From: Acanthococcus lagerstroemiae
Taxonomy: Eukaryota; Arthropoda; Insecta; Hemiptera; Eriococcidae
Assembly: GCA_031841125.1 (NCBI GenBank)
Contig: CM063113.1
Span: 15,335,312-15,399,311 of the forward strand
Length of the DNA stretch: 64,000 bases
Direction: 5' to 3'
Shown: positions 36,301-48,300 of the stretch, piece after piece
Layout: each line of letters starts with the position of its first letter
Position numbering within the stretch: the stretch's first letter is position 1
Program-made: the position numbers and the translations under genes
Notes under the pieces: model-generated
What the model saw: the letters and a program-made list of their open reading frames with translations, nothing else
Databases searched by the model: none
Told to the model about the DNA's origin: nothing

Positions 36301-39300
36301 GCCACATGTCTCACAACGTTGAGTTAGCGACCCACAAGCCAGGGAAAACACAGCACCTGTCCTTCAGATACTAGTTCTGCGTTCTGCGAGACTAACGTCT
36401 AATTCCTGCGAACTGGTAAGGGACTGCACAGCACGCTATCTATCCACCTTGATTGGTACTACAGTCGCTCCGTTCGCTAGGATGTTGCGAAGAGAGAGCC
36501 GAAACCTGTTCACTAGCTTTCTATCTGCTGGGAATTGAACCCGGGTCGCAAGTGTGAGAGGAGACCACGTTCTTCTTTTCTCAAAGAACGGAACGATTTT
36601 GATTCATGAAATGCCTTACTTGAGGCTTCAGTTTTAGGACATAAGACTGCCTCATGTGAGACTTCCAACAAAATTGTGTCGGCTCCACCCGCTCCGAGAT
36701 GACTGTGTTCTGACTGAAATTGGATATACCTTTTTGCTACAATGAAAATGGCCACATGTTTTTGGTGCAATGCCCCCCCTCCCCAGTTTGTTATTTATTT
36801 CCTTCTCTTCGCTGAAGACGTGTATGCACGTAAATCGTTACTAGTCATATAGCTCACAACGTTGAGTGAGCGACCCACGCCACAAGCCAGGGGAAACATA
36901 GCACCAATCCTTCAGATAGTGTTGTTCTGCGAGACTCGCTTAGTTCCGGGAAACTGGTAAGGGACTGCACAGTACGCTATCTATCCACCTTGATTGGTAC
37001 TATGGTCGCTCAGTTGGCGGATGTTGCGAGGAGGGAACTAAAACCTGTTCACTAGATTTTCATCCGTTAGGAATCGAACCCGCATCGCAAGCGTGTGAGG
37101 AGAAGATGTTCTTTTCTCATATAACGGAACGATTTTGATTGATGAAATGCCTGACTAGAGACTCAGTTTCAGGACACAAGATTGCCTCGTGTGAGACTTG
37201 CAGCAAAGTTGTCGGCTCTACACACTTTGAGATGACTCTCTGCGTTCTGATTAGATCCACGTTTTTTAGTATGAGTCTTATTTGTGACATTTTTGCATAT
37301 TGAAGCTCTGTGATCAATTTTTCATCAGTCGGGTAAATTTTTCTTATTACTCTGGAAGGGAACGGAAGAAATATCATCTCACTGCTCAAGAAAAAGGACG
37401 GTGTTTTTCCTAACTTAAGAAAAAGAAACGAGTTTCATCATTCAAGTTTGTATCCTTCTTGAATGAAACAGACTTTGTTTCTTAAGAAGGGGAAAAAACT
37501 GTTCCGACTTGTAAGGAATGAGATGATTGTTCCTTTCTTTTTCTGAGTAGAAACTAATCGAAGGGAAAGCAAAGATGGTGAGCACACCCTTCCCCGACAT
37601 ATGACAAAATCGTATTCTCAGATGGGAAAATTACAATCTTAACCCTAAATTGAGTTGTGCAAGTCTCATTTGTGCCGTTTCTGCGTATTGAGGCTCTGTG
37701 ATCAATGTTTCATCGTTCGCTAGGATGTTGCGGGGTGAGAGGCTAAACCCTTTCCCTACAGGATGCAAGAACGAGACGATACCGCTTAGCCACAGAGCAA
37801 CACATCATTGACATAGTATGATGAAAATTTTATAACGAACTTTTGCAACCCTCATGTGGTTCAAGTTCGATGACGAATCTACTCGGTCCATTGGATCGGG
37901 AGCCAGTTGTATTTAAAGTAACCCCGATCCACATTCTCTTCATTTGGCTCACAGAATGATTCGCTTCGCTCGCGAGTTTTCGTTTTCCCCCTTACATCTC
38001 TCGGTGCTCCCTCGGTCCTCGATCTCTTTAGTTCTTAAGTCTAGCTCTGCATCAGTCCGGATCCATACGCAACTTGCGACCACGATCGATCTGTGCGTAG
38101 ATCCAAACTAGCCAACTGGTTCGCGGTTTCGCGCGTTCATCTTCGGCGAGGCGGAAGTAGGGCAACGTGGAAATGTGTGACATAGTCGACAGTTGACCAG
38201 CAAGACAGTCGAGTGTTCCTGGCGAAAACGAAAACGAGGCTATTGAGGCGCTGGTATCGGTGATTCTCGGCGTGGCGAGAAGTAGCAGAGGAGGATTGCA
38301 GCGTCGACGCTTCCCACAGTTCGTAACCTGCCACGGACAGTCTGAATGATACGGTCACGTCAAGGTCGTTGGAACCATCAGTACCGCAGCTCTATTATAA
38401 CTACTGGTCAATGTAAATAGGTAAATAGCCGAATACCTGAATGTAACGTGAAACTATACTACGTGTTGTGGTATAAATACTCGATTAACGTGATTAATTA
38501 TCGAAACGTCAAATGATTTAATATTTTAGCCGAGCAACGAGCACTACTCATATTCCCGTTTCAAAGACCTTCTGTAGGTCGAAGGTAATACCAATACCTG
38601 AGTGTACGTCTTGCCCCGGCCTAATAGGTCCGTATGGCGACCATCCAAACACTCGATGGCGCGTGTGCAACGGATTTCGCATTCGCTCTCTCACTTTCCT
38701 CTTGACGTTCTTTCTCTTTCTCCGGTTCCGATTATTCCATCTCACAGTTGTGTACCATTTTCGATTTGCTGGATTCGTGATTTCTACGGCTTGGGGTACC
38801 ATAACTGGCTCACGGTGCTCTAGGTCCCTTTGACACTTACAGGTGAATCGGTTGGGACTGTACGACTCCGGACCGAGATGAAACGCGAGTATGAGGTTGA
38901 AACTTGCCCCCCTCGGTGACGGTTCGAGAAAACGTAGTGGACTCACAATTTACAGCCACCAGGAATGTGTACGGTGCTTGTAGCAACTCGAGGGCCAAAT
39001 ACTCCCAAACTTTCAGTGTTCACGATCGGGATCGCTCCTTCATCATATACATGACATTAACGGCGGTTCGCAGTCTGATCTAAGGTTCCCGGTGGCTGGG
39101 CGCGGTTTCGGCGATTTTCGCTTTCTTCGCGATCGAATTAAGAAAAAAACTTGACGGTAACTTCGGCCACTAAGGAAACAGGAACGAAAATGAGAGCGCA
39201 TCGTATGCTCGCTAACAGCGATGAGTGATCCCTTGTGACCTGGATGTTCGAGACTGAAGGTGTCCGAAGTATACCTGTAGCGCGAATTGTACTCGTGTCG

Positions 39301-42300
39301 GATTACGATCGCCGTTTGTTCGCCGATTGGAAAGCGTTTCATGTTTCATCGTAGTCATAAACGTGTGCATTCGTTTTATGGCTTCCATGAACACGAAAAT
39401 ACGCTTGCGGTGCACGCGGAAACGTCGATCGCAGTCGGCTCGATGCGGGCAGCTCGGGCAACTTGTTCTCGGTGATGCTGGCTGGGTTGCGTGTCGACAG
39501 TATCGCAGGGACGGCGATCTCTTCGATTCGAGGTTATTTTATGTACCCGGGAAGGTCATCCAAAATAGCGTGGGGCTGGAAGCTGAAATAGAGCACTCGG
39601 TAAAATAGGAGGAAATACAGCAAGTTGAAAATTGGCGACTGGTTCAAGGCGTAACCAGTCTGTTTTGTCAGTGGCGGGAGGAGGGGAACTTTAAAGGGGG
39701 AGATACATTTTTAGAAATACTTAATTTAGTAAGGGAAAGAGGGTGGAAGAATGTATTTTTTCTTTTGCTACGCGAACAAATTACGTTGCCAGGGAGGCAT
39801 AGTCCTTATCTGCACCTTCGGTTACGGTCCCAGGAACTTTTGCCATTATCACTACTATAGCAAAGTCGCAAGATGGAGAAGGTTTTCTGAGTCAAAAAAA
39901 AAAAGGGGGGAGACCAGTTTTCGAATTTTCAATAAATTCAACGAAAACTGGGAGGCTACGTTTCTTGGTCTTGAGCGGCATAACCACCTTACCAACACGA
40001 GTGAACAACTTTGATTTTTCCTGGGAGCAAAGCGTACAGGCAGGAGACGGTTTTCTTACTCATTTGATTGTAAAAAAGGCACAGGCTTTGTCTGCATTTC
40101 TGAGGTCGGAACGATAATTCTCCAACTACTCCGAATTGTCGAAATTAATTGGGCGGTTTTTTCATTCCACATCCCTCAGTCGCTACGCCCCTGTTCAAGC
40201 ATAGAAAAGTCTCAGAGAGTCTCAAATGAGTTTGCAAGAATGTAAGTGCGAAATTTTGAACGAATTTAGTGAGTCACTTAACACGTTAAGTGTCATGTCA
40301 CCCACCGTTGAGTGACATTGGTTACTTTGCGCTATCTCGCGAAGGAAACGTGATAGGAAGAAATTGATAATAAAAGTTGTCTTTCTTCACTGATAGAGTG
40401 CGTTTCCTCACTTAGACATCGTGATCAACCGGTAGGGGACAACGGGATTTTTCATCACCGGCATAATCTAATCTTTGTCGATGATATCTCTGAAAAAATC
40501 CAACATTCAAAATTATTGCTGTATGCAAGATGATATGAAAATTTATAAAATTATAAAATCTCAAAATGACTGCGCTAAACTGCAACAAGATCTTGACTCA
40601 TTAGTTGAGTGAAGTGATAGTAACTTGTTACCATTTAATACCGACAAGTATGAAAAAATTACCTTCTCAAGAAAAAGATGTCCGATTTTACACGAATATA
40701 AAATAAAAAGAGATACACTTAGGTGTGTAAATTTTGTAAAAGACTTAGGCATCATTTTGGATTTGAAATTATTATTCAATACGCATATCGATCATATAAC
40801 TTTAAAATCTAAAAGAATGATTGGCTTCATAAAGAGAAATGGAACTCGTTATAAAAATTTAGATATAATGAAAATCCTTTATTCTAGTTTCGTCAGATCA
40901 ATATTGGAATTCTCCTCTGTTATATGGGATCCCAGAACCCAACAAGGCAAAGATAAAATTGAGAAAATTCAAAAAAGATTTTTGAAATACTTATATTGCA
41001 AAATCTTTACATATTATCCTTTTGAAATTATATACAAAGAACTTTTGGTTGGCTTTGAGATTATGAGTCTCAAAAACAGAAGGTGTTTAGCAAAGTTGAT
41101 CTTCTTAAGGGATATTTTGAATAACAAAATTTTGGATTCCAACAACTTAATACGTATTCAATTCAGGGTCCCCACACTTAATACAAGAAATACTGATCTA
41201 TTTGTGACACGCAGAGGCTCAGCATCAAGTATGGACAATACTCTAGCATTATATAAGAATATTACCCAAAAAGACCCTGGGATCGACATAATTCTTCATG
41301 AGCAGGAAACAGTATATTTCATCGGTCATTAAAGTACCCGAAGATATGTAGATCCTAGACTCTGCAGTTCTTTTCCTTTTACCCCACAAGTCTGGTTTGT
41401 TTCGGCCCCTTGGCCTCCTTCAGCCCACAGTTATCAATTCACAATTCTCAATTGCCGCCTTTGGACTTGCGCGCCCCTCACTTCCCGCTCTGCCCTTGCT
41501 CTGGTGCCTTTCTCCCTCTCCCTCCTTCCGCCTTTTTTTCCTACTTCTTTATCCCCCTTTCCTACGAAAAGTACTTTTTGTTTTTGTTTTTCAGAATATA
41601 TGTACATATTGTAACTATTGTCCCTCCCTGTCAATGGGACCCTCGGGCACCTGTTGGGGGGAGGGGGCCTCAAATACAAATTAAATTTAAAAAAAATAAA
41701 ATAAAATTACGCTTCAACTTTCAAATCGAAAAAAGGTTGTTTTAGGTCACAGGACTGCACTTTCTGCTGAGTTCGGACATTGAAAATATTCGTAGTTCTT
41801 TGTTTGTTCCTTTGAGTATAAATCTCCTGGAGAGATAGAAATCGGATTATTTACATTATACGAGCGTGGAACTGTAGAGCGCGCTATACCATATGACGCG
41901 TACGTTCACGCGCGTTACTGTCATGGGAATGCCCCGTTGTAAACAAACTGATTACCATAAGCTTTCATTAGCACCGGGGGCATCTGCATGACAGAAATGC
42001 GCGCTCTACATGTGTGGCATAGGAAACATGGTTTCTATCCCTCCAGAAGATTAATACTCAAAGGTTTGTTCTCGGACTTATCTGATATTTTATCTTGTAA
42101 TTTCGCGGAAGATTTCAATAAGTGCAATTCTCGTCGCTTTTAATTGATCTGTTATCCTCAAGGTTGGTGGGTCATCTTTAGGAGACCTTTTATTTCCATT
42201 TTCATCTTCCCCTCGTTCATTTCTAGCCTATCTATAGCTCTTTCCCCAACTATACTTTTTTTCGTCGGGCTCAGGGGGGCCTCAAGAGCGGGGCACCTAT

Positions 42301-45300
42301 GTCTCGTCCAGATGGGTTGGACGTGCGCCTGGGACTTCGCATACCAAGTATCAACAATTCCCGTTCACTAAAACACCCACTACAGCTCTTTTACAAAACC
42401 TCTGGCCAGTACCACCCACTGATGCGTGACATCACTATTTTGAACGCTGTACTAAAAAAAAAGCTCAGCACTTGACGGGTTTTCTATTTCCCAGGCCAAA
42501 TTCTCCCATATTTTCATTTACATTTTTCCGGTTTCCGACCATCGCATTCCAATCTCCCATTATAATATTGTAATACTCCTTGTGTTCCTGAAGCACCTTC
42601 TGTAATTATTCATAGAATTTATCGATCTCCTCTCTTTCCGAACCTAGCACTGGAGCATAGACTATGATAACAAGAATTTATAACTTTTTACCTATTTCCT
42701 TTTTTAAAAAGCAAATTCTCTCTGAGATTCCCTCAATGTGGGTTATTTGTCCCATGCGTTCTGATTTAATGTAGAATCCTACACCCTTGTACCCTTTGGT
42801 ATGCCCATAGTGGCAGAAAATATTCTCTGGTTTTGGAAGAGTATTTAACATGACTGAAAAAGTCTTAAAAACTTACAAGCATATTTCGGGGAGTATTGGA
42901 AAAACTTAAACGTATTTGAGAGAATCGTGAAGAGTCTGAAAGATGGTAACAAGAGTTTTAAAGTTTCGAATGATCTTGAATAGATCAGAGAATATCTGCT
43001 TCTAATCAGCTTAAAAGCAGCTCTAACAATATTTTTGTTTACTGATAAGCTTATAACCTCTTTCGCGACAGTTCCTCAAGTATGAAAGTTGGAGGATCTT
43101 CGAATAAACATAAACCTGTGCCCCTTCACGGTTCCCCCATCTGGCTCATAACACGTTACACGTACATCGCGCGAAACGGTCCTACTGAAGCCTGTAAACA
43201 GTTTGTTAAATTTTCAAACACGTGATCTACATCACGTCAACACAATGTTTACACAGCTTTGAAACGGTCACAAAAACAAGTTTTTTGATATGCGATGACA
43301 GAGCGACACCTTGACATTTGATGGTCTCGATGTTTCCAATGACACAGAGCGAACAATTGCACACACCAGTTGCACTACAATGCACTACAATGTGCCTCAC
43401 AGTTTTTGCAACAATTTTCTATAATTTTTAGCAGATGATTTACAATTTACAAGTACAACGAAAAAGTCAAAGCCTCCTGAGGTGATCCATACTCGATAGT
43501 CGATTTATAAATAAAAATACTTATAAATAAATATCTATAAATATTCCGGTTGTGAAACCGACGTCCTTGATCTGAAAACGCCGTTGCAATCTACGTTACT
43601 GCGAAAGCAAATTTCAAGGTTACCGTAAGACTGGGTACAAGTGCAACATATGAGTGTATCGATTATTCGAGACAAGTAAGAGGAAAGTGACTTAAAAATC
43701 AAAACGCAGTCGCTATCCAAGGGCGTAGATAGCTTCGTTATAGACGGAGAGGGCGTCGAGGTCTAGAAAATCTTTTCTCTCTCCTATCTGACCCTTCACA
43801 CTCTTCCCTATGACTTTCTTCACATAATTCCTAAGAGAACGCATTTTTTCGAGGGGCCCAGACCCCTATGACCCCTCCCCGTATCAACGCCGTAGCCAAC
43901 TTCGCGTGACAAACCACATATACAGCGACGATATCTCGATTGACGAACGTGCACAGTCAAGGAGTCGACTTAATTGCGACTCAGCTGGAAAAACGTGAGT
44001 AACGTGCGCATTGAGTGTTCTCCGCTTCGCGAGCGCTCACTAGCCGCATCCGTCTGTCCACCTTCCGGCATTCGTTCAGGGCATGGGTAGCCAACTGTGC
44101 GTCTCCGCGCGATTCACGCGACTCGCGCGCGCCTTTACGCGCTCGCGTAGGCAACTTTCTCGGCACGAAGAGACTGTCGAGGACGTCTCGATTATCCGGG
44201 CCGTATATTTCATCGCCAAGGAGGGCAGATTTAATCAACTTTACAAAGGTGTAACGGGATCACTCTATTCGGGACGTTTTTATTACCGAGCAAAGGTAAA
44301 TATTTAATGGAGCTCCCTCGCCCACCCGCGAAAAGCACACCTCGAATTATAATACAAAAGGTCGTAAAAACGGCGGCGCGGCGTGTAAAGCTGAAGATGG
44401 TGTGTAGCGCCGCACCGGGCCGGGGCCGAATCATTTATAATAAATTATTATACAGTCGGGCGCCCTGTTCCTTCAATTCTCGTAAAAGCTTAGCCGAACA
44501 ATGCCTGCTGTCAAAGTTCAGCCGCTGAACCTCGAAATTGGGTGTAGCGAGCGCTGCGGAAAAACGACGCCGACGCCAGGGCCAGCCCGCTTAAATTTTT
44601 GCCTTCTCGGTACAAATTCGCCCAAACGAGGAACCAACCCCGTCTGGTAGAACAGAAGATTCGGGGAAATTGGGAACTTGCGAGAGGAGCGAGCGAGTCC
44701 ATGAGGCAAATAAAGAGAATTACTATTAATATAATTAGTACGAGGGACGTTCGAAAAGGAAGTAATAAGGGCTATTATGAAGTAACTATAAATCATAACA
44801 ATTTTATTTTACAAAATTTGAAAAGACACAATTTTAAGCTACTTCTCAACATAGTGACCTTCTCGCTTGAGGAATTTGTCCCGTGGGTTAGTAGAATTTG
44901 CCATACAATGAATTAAAAAAAAACGGGCGTTCAAAAAGTAAGGTAACAAGGCTTGTTGGGTTGAAACCAATGGGCGGATTGTGAATCTGGCAACTTAGTA
45001 CTTTAGGACAACCTGAGGCGTTCCGAAACTCCTTCATTGGGGGGGGGGGGCGTGAATCTAAAATTTGCCGACTAATGCAACGACCGCCCATCGAAAATTT
45101 CTTCCGTGCGGCCATAACCTTCACTTAGTTTACATACCGTTATAACAGGGTACAACTGTTTAATTGGTCATCAGTTTCTGGGTAACATGATGCAAGCACT
45201 TGACAAACGTCTTTTGTCTCTGCATACCTGCATATCCGGTTCGTCATTTGTTCAAAAAACACATTCTTCTTCTTCTTCTTCTTATCTTCACTCATTATAC

Positions 45301-48300
45301 TTTCTCCTCCATTGGTCGGCCTGACAGGGCATTAGAACAGTCCAGTTACAGTTCAGTCACAGTTTATGCTAACCCTCACAAGATTTACTTTAACAGTCGG
45401 TCCATCAATACACGCACCTTCTCTATATCGTCTCGTCTTTTTGATTTCGAATGCCTTTGCTGCGGTCCGAACTACACACCTCTCTCGGGCAAATTCTCGA
45501 AGAACGCGCACTCCCCTTGGACATCTATAAACTGATTCCACCGCCTTTTCCAGTTTTCATGACGATTTCGGGACATTTAAGCTGGCAGTTTCTGGAATAT
45601 CCACGTCACGTACCTTTGGATGTCAGTTACTGATTCGAAATGTGTTCGTCAACGATTTGTTCGACCTGGAGAAGAAAAGTCATACGGTGACATATCCGGA
45701 TGTTTTATAACGTGAAGAATTGCGTTATGTTGAAGGAAATATGACATGGCGTATTGTCAGGCTGGAGAATCCATATGTTTGCGAACCCTGGGTGAACTCT
45801 AACGACTCTTCTTCGTAGCCATTCGAGCAATTTGACGTAATATTGTTGATTTACGGTCTGTCCAGGTGGTACAAATTCCTTGTGAACCAACCCTTGGCTA
45901 TCGAGTTTTGGGACACCCACTAACGACTCATAACTTTATCACCAAACACCTTGATCACATTATCGAGCGTTTCCTTTCCGCAGATTCGCTAAATTTCACT
46001 CAAAAGTTGATCGTATATCGCTGCTCGATTTTCAGCCCCGCAGAGAGAAAAAGAGGGGCTGGGGAATTTCCACGAGCCCCTGTCCATTAAGTTCTTTTTT
46101 TTTTGTTCTTTTGTCAGATGGGAAAAAATTATAAGCTACGGGTAACTAGTTGGCCGAGTGGATAGCGCGCTGGACTCGGAATCCGGAGGTGCCGGGTTCG
46201 AGTCCACATAGCAACTCACCACATTTCGACCGAGGCCGGTTTTTCGGCAAGAAGAGAAGAGGTCTAAGGCAGCCTTAACAGTCTCCCCGACGTCTCTGAG
46301 GTAATGCTCAAAAGGGCGGATCCCAGGGCTCGGGTAGAGAGCAAATTAGAAAAAGAGTGCCCATGTTTGAGAACCGTATGTTAGTGTAGATAAAACACAA
46401 AATGAAACGAAGGGAATACCAAACGGAATTCCTATGAGTATGTGGTGTATTAGGGTGGTCCTTAAGGGGGATTTACACTGTTTCATTTCTGATGATTATC
46501 CGGAGTGATCACTCAAAATGAATCAACCAAAGTGAATCATCCGTGTTCACACATTCTCATCATTTTTCAGGGTTTTTTTTTTTTTTCGTTTGCATGACTT
46601 TGGATTTCTAGTTGAAGGCCCATTTACATTTGTCACTTAAGATGATCATCTTGGATGAATCACATAACGTGACAAATTCACATTTTTCATTAGACGGTGA
46701 ACCGTGATGAGTCATCATTTTCCAAGAAACGATGAAAGGCTCTTTCACTAAAAATCAATTTGGAATTGATTCCATTCACCGCTCACTTTCGGTGATCATT
46801 CTGGAGGAAGTGAAGATAAAATCGTGTTTACAATTGTCACTTTCGGTGATTCATCCAAGACAATCATCCTAAGTGACAAATGTAAATGGGCCTTTATTTT
46901 CGACCATCTTTCTCCTAAATCAGTTTCAATAAAATAAATGAAAAATCATGCAGTGTTTCAGGTTGATCGGACATGGGGAAAACATACCTCAAGCCCCTTT
47001 TCTCGTAAAAAATACACCGTTTTAACACGATTCGTAAAACTTTTTTCTCAGACCTTAATTGCTTCAAGAACTTTTTTTCGATTTCGAAAATTCATTCGAT
47101 ATACGAATAGATAGTAAGTAAAATAGTTCGATTTCTCAGTGTGGCTTAATGCTCCCGAAGGAAGGGATTCAAGACTGACGAAGAGTTGTAATTCAGTATA
47201 GGTTTTCGAGATCGCTGAGTTAAATTCTGGGCGACCTCTTGGTGTACCACTAGAAGGGGTGGGGATAAATTATTATTCTTTATTCCAAGATGATATTTGA
47301 ATTACAAGTTTTCGTGGTCACTGAACTCAATTTCGGGGTGCTCCTTACGTTCGACCCCATGGAGTACCGCTGCAGACGCGGGGGTCAAACATTTACCATT
47401 TTTCTAAGATGATATTCAATTTGCAGATTTTCAAAGTCTCCAAATATGAATTCCTGCATTTCAGTAAAATCACCACTACCTGCGAACAGAATACGTATCA
47501 TCTTATACAGAATGACTAATATTTGACCTTCGCGCCTACAGATGTACTCCACGGGGTCAAGCGTCAAAAGTACCCCCAGAATTGAATTCAGCGACCTCGA
47601 CAACCTATAAATTGAATATCATCTGGGGAAAATGACAAATATTTTACCCTTACCCCCTTCAGCGATACCCCAGAAGTCAGATATAAAAATTACCACCAGG
47701 ATTGAATTCGCCGACCTCGAAAATCTACAAATCGACATCTACCCCAAATTTCCATTTTTCATCACTCCTCCTTTTTTGAGGCCAGTGTCCCGAGGTCATT
47801 CATCAATATTAGGGATCAAACTATTTTACTTCGTTCTGTGACGAATGAACTTCCGAAATCTAAGGGAATAAATTTTTAACGCATTATGAACTGGAAAGAA
47901 AAACATTTGGTTAAAAATGTCAAAACTCTGTGTATTATTCCATAAGACACGTTTTCTCAATATCCAATCGATTTGAAACTTTGCAGGAATTTTTATTTTA
48001 TTGAAACCGATCTACGAGGGGGGGGTCCCCCTAATCGAAAATAAATAATGTACAGGCATTGCATTGACTATTGTTTGATACCCGCTCGTGGCAATGCAGG
48101 AGTTATATCCAAAAATTACTCTCAGAATGGAATTCCTGAAAACCATCAATATTTAAGATCTCACCTTGAGAGTTGAAAAATTGACTCTCCCCCGTATCCG
48201 GTCAATCTGAAACTTTGTTAGAATTTCTATTTTATCAAAACCTATCTAGGAGGGAGGAGGAGGAGATTTCTAATAAAATTTGGAAAAAGTCCACCATGAA

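Larger units (their letters stand above)
34313..37656. repeat. Large inverted repeat, arms about 880 bp, spacer about 1.6 kb
   Basis: The left arm 34313-35199 is the reverse complement of the right arm 36781-37656 with only scattered differences. The arms include the same 66-90-codon frame on opposite strands. Each arm contains an outer region (34313-34860) not seen elsewhere in the window and an inner SINE family B unit. The spacer holds a hAT MITE (35487-35793) and a third, more diverged SINE-B-bearing copy (36241-36690) in the orientation of the right arm. Confidence 0.93.

Noticed and set aside
38548..38946. 132-codon reverse-strand frame in the CpG-rich island
   Set aside because: Low stop density expected from composition; no domain recognised.
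40270..40330. piggyBac end suggested by TTAACACGTTAAGTG
   Set aside because: No partner end was found at a reasonable distance.
41397..41745. Overlapping 95- and 111-codon frames
   Set aside because: Pyrimidine-rich low-complexity sequence; two overlapping frames of similar length argue against coding.
45200..45535. 111-codon frame through repeat X
   Set aside because: The frame is not preserved in the other two copies, so it is a repeat shadow.
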